64,000 nt of DNA from Streptomyces antioxidans (GCF_000968685.2 NZ_LAKD02000118.1:1-64000), one strand, 5' to 3'. Counted from the first letter of the stretch, positions 8,671 through 17,982 are shown. Numbers and translations are program-made. Notes: generated by a model not told the origin, from the letters alone.

Positions 8671-9879
8671 TTACCGGTCGGAGCCGGAATCTTCGTCCCC
8701 GCCGCCCCCGTCGAGGGGGGAGCCATCCCGGTCCTCGGCGCCCTGGCCGTCGTCCGCCCCCTTGGCGCCGTCCGTGGCCGCGTCTTCGTCCTTGGCCGCG
8801 TCCGCGTCCTTGGCCTCGCTCTCGGCTCCGCCGCCGGTGCCCTCGGCGCCGTGGGTCTCCTCGGCGTCGCCCTCCTTGGCGACCTCGTCGTCCTTGGCCA
8901 CCTCGTCCTTGGGGGACGGCTTGCGCGGCCGCCCGTGGCCGCTGGAGGGGTCGCGCAGATAGGGGGCGCCCGGGGCTCCCGTGCCGCCCTCCAGGCCGCC
9001 GCTCTCGGTCGCATGGCCGCCGGTGGGGCCGGGCTGGCCGTCGCGCCGCCGCAGATAGCGCTCGAACTCGCGGGCGATCGCCTCGCCGGACGCCTCGGGC
9101 AGCTCGGCGGTGTCCCGCGCCTCCTCCAGCGACTGGACGTACTCGGCGACCTCGCTGTCCTCGGCGGCCAGCTGGTCCACGCCCAGCTGCCAGGCCCGTG
9201 AGTCCTCGGTCAGCTCGCCGAGGGGGATGCGCACCGCGATGAGGTCCTCGAGGCGGTTCAGCAGCGCCAGGGTGGCCTTCGGGTTCGGCGGCTGCGAGAC
9301 GTAGTGCGGCACGGCCGCCCACAGGCTCACCGCCGGGACACCGGCGTGGGTGCACGCCTCCTGGAGGACCCCGACGATCCCGGTCGGGCCCTCGTAGCGG
9401 GTCTCCTCCAGATCGAGGCTGCGGGCCAGGTCCGGGTCGGAGGTGACCCCGCTGACCGGCACCGGCCGGGTGTGCGGGGTGTCGCCGAGCAGGGCGCCGA
9501 GGATGACGACCATCTCCACGCCCAACTCATGGGCGTAGCCGAGGATCTCGTTGCAGAACGACCGCCAGCGCATGCTCGGCTCGATACCGCGCACCAGCAC
9601 CAGGTCCCGGGACTTCTCCCCGGTGTCCGCCCGGACCACCGAGAGCCGGGTCGTCGGCCACGTGATCTTGCGCACCCCGCCCTCCAGGGCCACGGTGGGC
9701 CGGTTCACCTGGAAGTCGTAGTAGTCCTCGGCGTCGAGCGAGGCGAAGACCTCGCCCTTCCACTCCCGGTCCAGGTGCCCGACCGCGGTCGAGGCGGCGT
9801 CTCCGGCGTCGTTCCAGCCCTCGAAGGCACAGATCATGACCGGGTCGATCAGCTCGGGAACCCCCTCAAGCTCGATCAC
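8671..9879 (-). CDS. parJ: PAC2-family protein, ParJ-like
   Basis: A 402-residue PAC2 (proteasome-assembly-chaperone-like) protein. The conserved domain covers about residues 1-290 (ICAFEGWNDAGDAAS, LVLVRGIEPSMRW, VVILGALLGDTPHTRPVPV, SLWAAVPHYV). A long acidic Lys/Glu/Ala/Asp tail follows. The S. coelicolor orthologue next to mshC (SCO1662) is ParJ, a ParA partner that affects sporulation septation; the name is transferred by position and family. The GTG start at 9879 has AAGGAGG six bases upstream. The gene is convergent with mshC. Confidence 0.85.
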   Translation of the reverse strand: MIELEGVPELIDPVMICAFEGWNDAGDAASTAVGHLDREWKGEVFASLDAEDYYDFQVNRPTVALEGGVRKITWPTTRLSVVRADTGEKSRDLVLVRGIEPSMRWRSFCNEILGYAHELGVEMVVILGALLGDTPHTRPVPVSGVTSDPDLARSLDLEETRYEGPTGIVGVLQEACTHAGVPAVSLWAAVPHYVSQPPNPKATLALLNRLEDLIAVRIPLGELTEDSRAWQLGVDQLAAEDSEVAEYVQSLEEARDTAELPEASGEAIAREFERYLRRRDGQPGPTGGHATESGGLEGGTGAPGAPYLRDPSSGHGRPRKPSPKDEVAKDDEVAKEGDAEETHGAEGTGGGAESEAKDADAAKDEDAATDGAKGADDGQGAEDRDGSPLDGGGGDEDSGSDR

Positions 9880-10008
9880 CCAGCGCCTCCTTCCGACCGG
9901 GGCGGACGGATGGTGCCGCCTCCAGCTGCAGTTTCCCATTGCGTGCCCACCAAGCCTACGGCTTTCCGGGGCTCCGGCCGCAGCCCCCATCCGGGAGTAC
10001 TAGGAGAT

Positions 10009-10019
10009 TCATCCGATCT
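10009..10019. promoter_or_regulatory. Candidate GntR operator, distal site of the fucose operon
   Basis: TCATCCGATCT matches 9 of 11 positions of the perfect palindrome ACATCCGATGT found ahead of the GntR gene at 18749. It lies in the gap upstream of the fuconate dehydratase gene. Confidence 0.4.
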
Positions 10020-10072
10020 GTCCTTCGAAAGTTCGGACACACCTCTGGACGTAACCCTTAGGGCAGCGCTAT

Positions 10073-10101
10073 ACATCGGATCATCGCGAAAGGTCCGATG
10101 T
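10073..10101. promoter_or_regulatory. Paired GntR operator sites at the fucose operon promoter
   Basis: ACATCGGATCA (10073-10083) and AGGTCCGATGT (10091-10101) each match 9 of 11 positions of ACATCCGATGT at the GntR promoter. Read as one element they form ACATCGGA-N13-TCCGATGT, an inverted repeat about 33 bases ahead of the operon's first start codon. Placement suits repression. Confidence 0.6.
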
Positions 10102-10133
10102 TCTCTCTCGCGCATCGTTTCAGGGAGTCCCCA

Positions 10134-11537
10134 TTGAGTCAGCGTCCCTCCGTCACCGAGCTCGAGGTCCATGACATCCGGTTTCCCACCTCGGAGCAGC
10201 TCGACGGCTCGGACGCCATGAACCCGGACCCCGACTACTCCGCCGCCTATGTCGTGCTGCGCACCGACGCGGGGGAGGGGGCGGCGGGCTCCGAGGGGCA
10301 CGGCTTCGTCTTCACCATCGGCCGCGGCAACGATGTCACCGCTGCCGCCATCCGCTCCCTGCGCCCCCATGTGGTGGGCCGCCCCGCGCCCCTGACGGCC
10401 GCCGATCTCGCCGCCCTGCACCGTGAGCTCACCCATGACTCCCAGCTGCGCTGGCTCGGGCCCGAGAAGGGCGTCATGCACATGGCCGCGGGCGCGGTGG
10501 TCAACGCCGCCTGGGACCTCGCCGCCCGGCAGGCCGGAAAGCCGCTGTGGCAGTTCCTCGCCGGGATGTCGCCCGAGGAACTGGTCGGGCTTGTCGACTT
10601 CCGCTACCTCAGCGACGCGCTCACCCCGGAGGAGGCGCTGGCCATCCTGCGCGCCGCCGAGCCCGGCCGCGCCGAGCGGGCCGCGCGGCTGCGCGAGCGG
10701 GGCTACCCCGCCTACACCACCTCGCCCGGCTGGCTCGGCTACTCCGATGAGAAAATGATCAAGCTGGCACAGGAGGCCGTCGCCGACGGCTTCGACCAGA
10801 TCAAGCTCAAGGTCGGGTCCGATCTGGACGCGGACCTCAGACGGATGCGGCTCGCCCGCGAGGCGGTCGGCCCGGACGTGCGCATCGCCGTGGACGCCAA
10901 TCAGCGCTGGGACGTGGCGGAGGCGGTGCGCTGGATGAGCGCCCTCGCGCCGTACGACCCGCACTGGATCGAGGAGCCCACCAGCCCGGACGACGTCCTC
11001 GCCCACGCCGCCATCCGCGCCGGACAGCCGGTCAAGGTCGCCACCGGCGAGCACGTCGCCAACCGCGTGGTCTTCAAGCAGCTGCTCCAGGCGGGGGCGG
11101 TGGACTTCGTCCAGATCGACGCGGCACGGGTCGCGGGGGTCAACGAGAACCTCACGATCCTGCTGCTCGCCGCCAAGTACGGACGCCCGGTGTGCCCGCA
11201 CGCGGGCGGCGTCGGGCTGTGCGAACTCGTCCAGCACCTGGCCATGTTCGACTACGTGGCCGTCTCGGGCAGCTGGGAGGGCCGGGTCATCGAGTATGTC
11301 GACCACCTCCACGAGCACTTCGCCGATCCCGCTGTCGTCGAGTCGGGCCGCTACCGGGCTCCGACCGCGCCGGGCTTCTCCGCCCGTATGTACCCAGAGT
11401 CGATCGCCGCCTACCGCTATCCGGACGGGCCCGAATGGCAGGCCCGCCTCGCACGGCCCGCACCCGCTCGGCCCGCGCCGGTTCCGCCCGTACCGGCACC
11501 GTCCGCATCCGCACCGCCTCAGGAGGACCACCAGTGA
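10134..11537 (+). CDS. L-fuconate dehydratase (enolase superfamily)
   Basis: A 467-residue mandelate-racemase-type enolase-superfamily member that dehydrates L-fuconate to 2-keto-3-deoxy-L-fuconate in the cytosol. Visible catalytic elements are IKLKVGSD (general-base Lys pair, about 222-224), the metal ligands in AVDANQRWD (about 253), WIEEPTSP (about 280) and ATGEHVAN (about 305), and CPHAGGVGLCE (about 355). The start is TTG at 10134 with AGGGAG six bases upstream; an ATG at 10098 has weaker context. About 35 Ala/Pro-rich residues form an extra tail. It heads the operon and overlaps the next gene by GTGA. Confidence 0.88.
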   Translation: MSQRPSVTELEVHDIRFPTSEQLDGSDAMNPDPDYSAAYVVLRTDAGEGAAGSEGHGFVFTIGRGNDVTAAAIRSLRPHVVGRPAPLTAADLAALHRELTHDSQLRWLGPEKGVMHMAAGAVVNAAWDLAARQAGKPLWQFLAGMSPEELVGLVDFRYLSDALTPEEALAILRAAEPGRAERAARLRERGYPAYTTSPGWLGYSDEKMIKLAQEAVADGFDQIKLKVGSDLDADLRRMRLAREAVGPDVRIAVDANQRWDVAEAVRWMSALAPYDPHWIEEPTSPDDVLAHAAIRAGQPVKVATGEHVANRVVFKQLLQAGAVDFVQIDAARVAGVNENLTILLLAAKYGRPVCPHAGGVGLCELVQHLAMFDYVAVSGSWEGRVIEYVDHLHEHFADPAVVESGRYRAPTAPGFSARMYPESIAAYRYPDGPEWQARLARPAPARPAPVPPVPAPSASAPPQEDHQ

Positions 11538-12310
11538 CCACCGGCGACTTCGAAGGGCTGGCCGCGCTTGTCACCGGCGGCGCCTCCGGCATCGGCGCCG
11601 CCATCGCCGCCGCGCTGCGCGACCGGGGCGCGCGGGTCGCCGTCCTCGACCGCGATCCGTCCGGCGCCCCGGACGGCACGCTGCCGCTCAAGGCCGATGT
11701 CACCTCCGACGAGGGGGTGAGGACCGCGGTGGACGCGGCCGTGGCCGAGTTCGGCGCCCTGCACACCGTCGTCGGCAACGCGGGGATCGGCGCGATCGGC
11801 AGCGTCGAGGACAACTCCGACGAGGAGTGGCACCGGGTGCTGGACATCAATGTGCTGGGCCTGGTCCGCACCGCGCGGGCCGCGCTGCCCCATCTGCGGG
11901 CCGCCGCGGCCGACCGGCCCGGAGCCGTCTCCATCACCCACACCTGCTCGATCGCCGCCACCGCCGGGCTCCCGCAGCGCGCCGCCTACAGCGCCAGCAA
12001 GGGCGCGGTGCTGTCGCTGACCCTCGCCATGGCGGCGGACCACATCCGCGAGGGGGTGCGCGTCAACTGCGTCAACCCCGGCACCGTGGACACCCCCTGG
12101 GTCGGCCGGCTGCTCGACCGGGCCCCCGACCCGGCGGCCGAGCGCGCCGCCCTGGAGGCCCGTCAGCCCACCGGACGGCTGGTCTCCGCCGACGAGGTGG
12201 CGGCCGCCGTCGCCTACCTCGCCAGCCCCGCCGCCGCGGCCGTCACCGGCACCGCGCTGGCCGTCGACGGAGGGATGCAGGGGCTGCGGCTGCGCCCCGC
12301 CTCCTCCTGA
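11534..12310 (+). CDS. SDR oxidoreductase, probable 2-keto-3-deoxy-L-fuconate dehydrogenase
   Basis: A 258-residue short-chain dehydrogenase/reductase with the NAD-binding ALVTGGASGIGAAIA (residues 9-23), NAG at VVGNAGIG, the catalytic Ser in the THTCSIAA strand, and YSASK. The C-terminal VTGTALAVDGGMQG is typical. Position next to fuconate dehydratase implies oxidation of 2-keto-3-deoxy-L-fuconate to the 2,4-diketo acid. The GTG start overlaps the upstream stop and has AGGAGG seven bases before it. The substrate is inferred from the operon. Confidence 0.85.
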   Translation: MTTGDFEGLAALVTGGASGIGAAIAAALRDRGARVAVLDRDPSGAPDGTLPLKADVTSDEGVRTAVDAAVAEFGALHTVVGNAGIGAIGSVEDNSDEEWHRVLDINVLGLVRTARAALPHLRAAAADRPGAVSITHTCSIAATAGLPQRAAYSASKGAVLSLTLAMAADHIREGVRVNCVNPGTVDTPWVGRLLDRAPDPAAERAALEARQPTGRLVSADEVAAAVAYLASPAAAAVTGTALAVDGGMQGLRLRPASS

Positions 12311-12406
12311 GACGCCCGCCCGGCCGCTTGACGGGACGGCACCACCGCCGGACCGCTTCGCACCCTCCGCACCACTCGACCCAGGAACGACCAAGGACGG
12401 GACTCG

Positions 12407-13441
12407 ATGACGAGACTCCGCACCACCGCCACCGCCGCCTGCGCCGTGCTGCTGGCCGCCGCAGCGCTCACCGGCTGCAACCGAGAGAGCAATGGCGCCG
12501 GCGGCGGCAAGGTCGGCATCGACATGCCGCGGACGGACACCGACTTCTGGAACTCCTACCAGCAGTACCTGGAGAAGGGCGTCGACAAGGGCACGGTCTC
12601 CGCGCTCCCGCTGTCCAACTCGCAGAACGACATCGGCAAGCTGGTCGCCAACGTCCAGGCGTTCACCGACCAGGGCGCCAAGGCGGTCATCATGGCGCCC
12701 CAGGACACCGGGGCCATCTCCTCCACCCTGGAGCGGCTGGAGGAGAAGAAGATCCCGGTCGTCAGCGTGGACACCCGGCCCGACTCCGGCAAGGTCTACA
12801 TGGTGGTGCGCGCCGACAACCGGGCGTACGGCACCAAGGCGTGCGAATACCTCGGCGAGAAGCTGGGCGGTAAGGGGCGGGTCGCCGAGCTCCAGGGCGA
12901 CCTCAGCTCCATCAACGGCCGGGACCGCTCGCAGGCGTTCGCCTCCTGCATGAAGAAGAAGTACCCCGGCATCAAGGTGCATGAGCTGCCCACCGACTGG
13001 AAGGGCGACGTGGGCTCCGCCAAGCTGCAGAGCCTGCTGGCCCAGCACAAGGACGTCAACGGCATCTACATGCAGGCGGGCGGCGTCTTCCTGCAGCCCA
13101 CGCTGGCGCTGCTGGAGCAGAAGCGGCTGCTGAAGCCCGCCGGTTCGGCCAAGCACATCACGATCATCTCCAATGACGGGATACCCGAGGAGCTGGACGC
13201 GATCCGCTCAGGGAAGATCGACGCCACGCTCTCCCAGCCCGCCGACCTCTACGCCCAGTGGGCCCTGAACTACGCGAAGGCCGCTCTGGACGGCAAGACG
13301 TTCAAACCCGGCCCCACCGGTCATGACTCCAAGATCGTCAAGATTGGGAACGGCCTGGAGGACCAACTCCCGGCGCCACTGGTCACCAAGGAGAACGTCG
13401 ACGACAAGAAGCTGTGGGCCAACCAGCTCGAGAAGAAGTGA
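12407..13441 (+). CDS. Sugar ABC transporter substrate-binding lipoprotein
   Basis: A 344-residue periplasmic-binding-protein type 1 protein exported as a lipoprotein: basic start, hydrophobic core, then lipobox LTGC with Cys24. The mature part has DFWNSYQQYLEKG, NVQAFTDQGAKAVIMAPQD and PVVSVDTRP, the usual RbsB-like sugar-binding pattern. With the ATPase and permease that follow it forms an importer; the neighbours suggest L-fucose or a related 6-deoxy sugar as ligand. Confidence 0.85.
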   Translation: MTRLRTTATAACAVLLAAAALTGCNRESNGAGGGKVGIDMPRTDTDFWNSYQQYLEKGVDKGTVSALPLSNSQNDIGKLVANVQAFTDQGAKAVIMAPQDTGAISSTLERLEEKKIPVVSVDTRPDSGKVYMVVRADNRAYGTKACEYLGEKLGGKGRVAELQGDLSSINGRDRSQAFASCMKKKYPGIKVHELPTDWKGDVGSAKLQSLLAQHKDVNGIYMQAGGVFLQPTLALLEQKRLLKPAGSAKHITIISNDGIPEELDAIRSGKIDATLSQPADLYAQWALNYAKAALDGKTFKPGPTGHDSKIVKIGNGLEDQLPAPLVTKENVDDKKLWANQLEKK

Positions 13442-13443
13442 CC

Positions 13444-15030
13444 ATGGCCGAAGCCGAACAGCCCGCCGTCGTACGCGCCCGGGGCATCGTCAAACGGTTC
13501 GGGCCCACCGTCGCGCTGGACGGCGCCCGGCTGGCGGTGCGGCCCGGGGAGGCCCACGCGCTCGTCGGGCGCAACGGGGCGGGCAAGTCCACCCTGGTGT
13601 CCGTCCTGACCGGGATGGAGCGCCCGGACGAGGGCGAGGTCACCTTCGCGGGCGAGCCCGCGCCCGGCTACGGCGACACCGCCGCCTGGCAGCGCAAGGT
13701 GGCCTGTGTCTACCAGAAGTCGATGGTGGTCCCGGACCTCACGGTCGCCGAGAACCTCTACCTCAACCGCTTCCCGGGCGCCGGGCGCATCCACTGGCGC
13801 GCCCTGCGCGAGGACGCCCGCGCGCTGCTGGCCGAGTACGGCGTGGCGGTGGATCCGCAGCGGCGGGCGAAGGACCTCAGCGTCGAGCAGCGGCAGTTCG
13901 TGGAGATCGCCCGCGCGCTCTCCTTCGGCGCCCGGCTGATCATCCTCGACGAGCCCACCGCCCAGCTCGACGCGGGCGGGATCGACCGGCTCTTCGCCAA
14001 GCTGCTCGAGCTGCGTCGGCAGGGGGTCGCCTTCCTGTTCATCTCGCACCATCTGCAAGAGGTCTACGAACTCTGCGACACCGTCACCGTCTTCCGCGAC
14101 GCCCGCCATGTGCTGACCGCCCCGGTCGCCGGCCTCCCCAAGGAGGAGCTGGTGGCGGCGATGACCGGGGACGGCGGCGGGGCACCCGGGGGCGACTCCC
14201 GGGCCGTCGTCCGCGCTCCCGTCGCCCATAAGGAGGCCGACCCGGCCGGGGAGCCGGTGCTGCGCACCGAAGGGCTCGCCCTGGAGGGCGAGTTCGACCC
14301 GCTGGACCTGGTGGTGCGCCCCGGCGAGGTGCTCGGCCTGGCCGGGGCCACGGCCAGCGGCAACACGGCGGTCGGCGAGACCCTGGTGGGCCTGCGCAAA
14401 CCGGCCGGCGGGCGGCTGTCGGTGCGGGGGCGGCCGGTGCGCCCCGGCAGCGTGCCGCACGCCATCGACGCGGGCATCGGCTACGTGCCCGAGGACCGCC
14501 ACGACCAGGGCCTGGTCCTGGGCCGCAGCGTGGCCGAGAACGCCACCCTGACCGTCACCGACCAGCTCGGTCCCTACGGCACGGTGCTGCCCTCCCGGAC
14601 CCGCGCCTTCGCCCAGCGGATGATCACCTCCTTGGACATCAAGACCTCCGGCCCTTCGCAGCCGGTTTCTGGTTTGTCCGGCGGAAATCAGCAAAAGGTC
14701 GTCATCGCGCGGGCGCTGGCCCGTGAGCCCAGCGTCCTGGTCGCGATCCGCCCGACCGCCGGGGTCGATGTGAAGTCCAAGGACGCGCTGCTCGGCGTCG
14801 TACGGGACGTGGCCGCGTCCGGGAGCGGCGCCGTCATCGTCTCCGACGAACTGGACGATCTGCGGGTCTGCGACCGGATCCTGGCGTTCTTCCACGGGCG
14901 GGTGGTCGCCGAGTTCGGCAGCGGCTGGAGCGACCGTCAGCTCGTGGCCGCCATGGAGGGCATGACCGAGCCGGGCACGGGCGGCACGGCGGGGGATACC
15001 GAAGACCGCACAGAAGGAAGGCAGACATGA
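13444..15030 (+). CDS. Sugar ABC transporter ATPase, duplicated NBD (RbsA/XylG type)
   Basis: A 528-residue protein with two nucleotide-binding domains. The first is complete: Walker A GRNGAGKST, signature LSVEQRQ, Walker B LIILDEPTAQLD. The second is degenerate: the P-loop reads AGATASGNTAVGETLV without the Lys, and the Walker B region is VLVAIRPTAGVDV, lacking the catalytic Glu, while the signature LSGGNQQK is intact. Such asymmetry is known in the CUT2 group. The start is two bases after the binding-protein stop; its stop overlaps the permease ATG. Confidence 0.9.
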   Translation: MAEAEQPAVVRARGIVKRFGPTVALDGARLAVRPGEAHALVGRNGAGKSTLVSVLTGMERPDEGEVTFAGEPAPGYGDTAAWQRKVACVYQKSMVVPDLTVAENLYLNRFPGAGRIHWRALREDARALLAEYGVAVDPQRRAKDLSVEQRQFVEIARALSFGARLIILDEPTAQLDAGGIDRLFAKLLELRRQGVAFLFISHHLQEVYELCDTVTVFRDARHVLTAPVAGLPKEELVAAMTGDGGGAPGGDSRAVVRAPVAHKEADPAGEPVLRTEGLALEGEFDPLDLVVRPGEVLGLAGATASGNTAVGETLVGLRKPAGGRLSVRGRPVRPGSVPHAIDAGIGYVPEDRHDQGLVLGRSVAENATLTVTDQLGPYGTVLPSRTRAFAQRMITSLDIKTSGPSQPVSGLSGGNQQKVVIARALAREPSVLVAIRPTAGVDVKSKDALLGVVRDVAASGSGAVIVSDELDDLRVCDRILAFFHGRVVAEFGSGWSDRQLVAAMEGMTEPGTGGTAGDTEDRTEGRQT

Positions 15031-16061
15031 CCGATACCGCACGGCAGCGGACCGCCGAGGCGGTGGCTGACGACCCGGCGGGGGGCCGGCCGCGGATCGA
15101 CTTCGCGCGCTGGCGCGATCTGTCGCTGGTCCCCGTGATCTTCGTCCTCGGGGTGATCGGCTTCATCGTCTCGCCCGCCTTCCTCACCCAGGACAACCTG
15201 ATCGGGGTCGTCCAGCAGTCCACCGAGCTGGGGCTGCTGGTGCTGGGCGAGGCGCTGATCCTGATCAGCGGGCGGATGGACCTCTCCCTGGAGTCGACCA
15301 TCGGCGTGGCGCCGGTGATCGCCCTGTGGTTCGTGCTGCCCGAGCACGGGGCGCGGTTCGAGGGCCTGGGGCTGCTGCCGGTGTGGACGGCGATACCGCT
15401 GTGCCTGGCGGTCGGGGCGCTGATCGGCGCGGCCAACGGCTTCCTGATGCTCAAGCTGCGCGTCAACGGCTTCATCGCGACCCTGGGCATGCTCACCATG
15501 CTGCGCGGACTCCAGGTCGGCGTCGCCGAGGGCCAGTCGATCGTCAACGTCCCCGAGTCCTTCCGCTACCTCGGCAAGGCCGAGTGGCTGGGCGTGCCCG
15601 CCGCCGTGTGGATCTGCCTGGGGCTGTACGCACTCGGCGGCCTGGCGCTGGGCTATCTGCGGCACGGCCGCTCGCTGTACGCGATCGGCGGCAACCCCGA
15701 GGCCGCGCGCGCCGCGGGCATCCGGGTGGACCGGATCACCTGGATCGTGCTGAGCGTCGGCGGACTGCTGGCCGCCTTCGCGGGCGTCCTCTACACCGGC
15801 CACTACGGCTCCGTCGCCGCGACCCAGGGCAACGGCTGGATCTTCCAGGTGTTCGCCGCGGCGGTCATCGGCGGCATCAGCCTCAAGGGCGGCCGCGGCA
15901 CCCTCTTCGGCGCGCTCACCGGCGTACTGACGCTGCAGCTGGTGGTCAATGTGATGACCCTCGGCGGGGTACCACCCCTGTGGAACCAGTTCATCAACGG
16001 CTCGATCATCATCGTCGCGCTGATCATCTCCCGCTACGCCAGCGGCGAGAAGCAGGACTGA
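15027..16061 (+). CDS. Sugar ABC transporter permease (RbsC type)
   Basis: A 344-residue integral membrane protein of the CUT2 permease family with about 8-10 hydrophobic helices. Hallmarks are LILISGRMDLSLESTIG, the ANGFLMLKLRVNGFIATLGM loop, AIGGNPEAARAAGI (ATPase contact loop) and IGGISLKGGRGTLFGAL. Its ATGA overlaps the ATPase stop. It completes the importer with the binding protein and ATPase upstream. Confidence 0.9.
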   Translation: MTDTARQRTAEAVADDPAGGRPRIDFARWRDLSLVPVIFVLGVIGFIVSPAFLTQDNLIGVVQQSTELGLLVLGEALILISGRMDLSLESTIGVAPVIALWFVLPEHGARFEGLGLLPVWTAIPLCLAVGALIGAANGFLMLKLRVNGFIATLGMLTMLRGLQVGVAEGQSIVNVPESFRYLGKAEWLGVPAAVWICLGLYALGGLALGYLRHGRSLYAIGGNPEAARAAGIRVDRITWIVLSVGGLLAAFAGVLYTGHYGSVAATQGNGWIFQVFAAAVIGGISLKGGRGTLFGALTGVLTLQLVVNVMTLGGVPPLWNQFINGSIIIVALIISRYASGEKQD

Positions 16062-16077
16062 GAGCCGGGAGGAAGCC

Positions 16078-17085
16078 ATGGCGGTCAACGGCGGACGGGT
16101 CCCCAGCGGCCCGCGCGAACTGGGGCGCTCGGGGGTGCGCGTACCACCCCTGGGCCTTGGCTGCGCACCGCTGGCCAACCTCTACCAGGCGGTGCCGGAG
16201 GAGCGCGCGCTGGACACCGTAAGGGCGGCGTTCGACACCGGCCTCACCTATATGGACACCGCGCCGCACTACGGGGTCGGACTGTCCGAGGAGCGGCTGG
16301 GCCGGGTGCTGGCCGGGCGCGACCGCGCCGGGTACACGCTCTCCACCAAGGTGGGGCGGCGGCTGCGGCCGCGCGCCCCCGGGGAGCCCGTCCAGGCGGA
16401 CGGTTTCGCCGACACCCCCGACCGGGTCCGGGAGTGGGACTTCACCCGGGACGGCATCCGCGCGAGCCTCGAGTCCTCCCTGGAGCGGCTGGGGGTCGAC
16501 GCCGTGGACATCGCCTACCTCCACGACCCGGAGGACCACGTCCGTGAGGTCCATGAGACGGGCTTCGCGGCGCTGGCCGAGCTGAAGCGGGAGAAGCTCG
16601 TGAAGGCCATCGGCTTCGGGATGAACCACAGCGACCTCCTCGCCCGGTTCGTCGCCGACTTCGATGTGGACGTGGTGCTGTGCGCCGGGCGCTGGACGCT
16701 GCTGGAGCGCACCGCCTTCGACGATCTGCTGCCGGTGTGCGAGCGGCGCGGCACCTCCGTGGTGGTCGGCGGGGTCTACAACTCCGGGCTGCTCGCCGAC
16801 CCCGCGCCCGGGGCCCGCTACGACTACCGGCAGGCGCCGCCCGAACTCCTCGCGCGGGCCCGGCGGCTGGCCGAGGTGTGCGCCGAGTTCCAGGTGCCGC
16901 TGCGGGCCGCCGCGCTGCGCTTCCCCTTCGGCCACCCCGCGGTGGCCGCGGCGGTGGTGGGCTGTGCCTCCCCGGCCGAAGTCCGGGACAACGCCGAGCT
17001 GTTCGCCCACGACATCCCCGGTGAGCTGTGGCAGGCCCTGGTCCGGCGCGGTCTGCTCGACGACGACATCCCGCTGCCGGTCTGA
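16078..17085 (+). CDS. Aldo/keto reductase, probable L-fucose dehydrogenase
   Basis: A 335-residue aldo/keto reductase starting GRSGVRVPPLGLGCAPLANL. The tetrad is visible as YMDTAPHYG (Asp, Tyr), STKVGR (Lys) and AYLHDPE (His). The insertion REWDFTRDGIRASLESSLERLG is typical of the D-threo-aldose/L-fucose 1-dehydrogenase branch. It would oxidise L-fucose to L-fucono-lactone with NAD(P)+. GGGAGGAAG precedes the ATG. Specificity is inferred from the branch and from the lactonase and dehydratase in the same operon. Confidence 0.85.
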   Translation: MAVNGGRVPSGPRELGRSGVRVPPLGLGCAPLANLYQAVPEERALDTVRAAFDTGLTYMDTAPHYGVGLSEERLGRVLAGRDRAGYTLSTKVGRRLRPRAPGEPVQADGFADTPDRVREWDFTRDGIRASLESSLERLGVDAVDIAYLHDPEDHVREVHETGFAALAELKREKLVKAIGFGMNHSDLLARFVADFDVDVVLCAGRWTLLERTAFDDLLPVCERRGTSVVVGGVYNSGLLADPAPGARYDYRQAPPELLARARRLAEVCAEFQVPLRAAALRFPFGHPAVAAAVVGCASPAEVRDNAELFAHDIPGELWQALVRRGLLDDDIPLPV

Positions 17086-17105
17086 ACCCCTGAAGGAGTG
17101 CCCGC

Positions 17106-17963
17106 ATGCCTTCGCCGCGCCGAATCGACGCCCATCACCACCTGTGGGACCTGACCCGCCGTGAGCAGCCGTGGATGGACGGCGCCTGGGCCGAGCCCAT
17201 CCGCCACACCTTCACTCCGGACGACCTCGCCCCGCACTTGGACGCGCACGGGATCGACGCGACCGTCGTCGTCCAGTCCAGCTCCTCGGTGGCGGAGACC
17301 CGGGAGCTCCTCGCCCTGGCCGCCGGATCGGACCGGATCGCGGGCGTCGTCGGCTGGGCCGACCTCACCGACCCCGGGGTGGGCGGGGTGCTCGCGGAGC
17401 TGGCCGCCGGGCCCGGCGGCGACCGGCTGGTGGGTTTGCGCCACCAGGTGCAGGACGAGCCGGATCCGCGGTGGCTGGGCCGCGCCGACGCCCGCCGGGG
17501 GCTGGCCGCCGTGGCCGACGCGGGGCTGGTCTACGACCTGCTGGTGACCCCGCGCGAGCTGCCCGCGGCCCTGGACGCCGTCCGTGAGCTGCCCCAGCTG
17601 CGCTTCGTCCTGGACCACGCCGCCAAGCCGCCGGTGGCGAGCGGCGAGCGGGACCCCTGGGCGGGGCAGCTGGCCGCGCTCGCGGCCCTGCCCAACGTCG
17701 ACTGCAAGCTGTCGGGCCTGGTCACCGAGGCCGACTGGGACGGCTGGAAGCCCGAGCAGGTGCTCCCGTACGCCCGGCACGTCCTGGACGCTTTCGGGCC
17801 CGGCCGGGTGCTGTTCGGCTCCGACTGGCCGGTGTGCGTCCTGGCCGCGAGCTACGACGAGGTGGTGGCCCTCGCGGACCGGGCCACCCTCCGGCTCACC
17901 GAGGACGAGCGCGCCGCCGTCTTCGGCGGCAACGCGGCCCGCGCCTACGGTCTTGGGGCTTAG
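17106..17963 (+). CDS. Amidohydrolase-fold lactonase, probable L-fucono-1,5-lactonase
   Basis: A 285-residue amidohydrolase-superfamily protein with the N-terminal metal motif DAHHHLWD (His10 and His12), VVVQSSSSVAETRELL, LVGLRHQVQDEPDP, FVLDHAAKPP, CKLSGL and the C-terminal LFGSDWPV Asp. This order matches COG3618-type sugar lactonases. It would hydrolyse L-fuconolactone to L-fuconate, the dehydratase substrate. AAGGAG precedes the start; it is the last gene of the operon. Confidence 0.85.
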   Translation: MPSPRRIDAHHHLWDLTRREQPWMDGAWAEPIRHTFTPDDLAPHLDAHGIDATVVVQSSSSVAETRELLALAAGSDRIAGVVGWADLTDPGVGGVLAELAAGPGGDRLVGLRHQVQDEPDPRWLGRADARRGLAAVADAGLVYDLLVTPRELPAALDAVRELPQLRFVLDHAAKPPVASGERDPWAGQLAALAALPNVDCKLSGLVTEADWDGWKPEQVLPYARHVLDAFGPGRVLFGSDWPVCVLAASYDEVVALADRATLRLTEDERAAVFGGNAARAYGLGA

Positions 17964-17982
17964 GAAGGTCCGCGTCTGCGGT

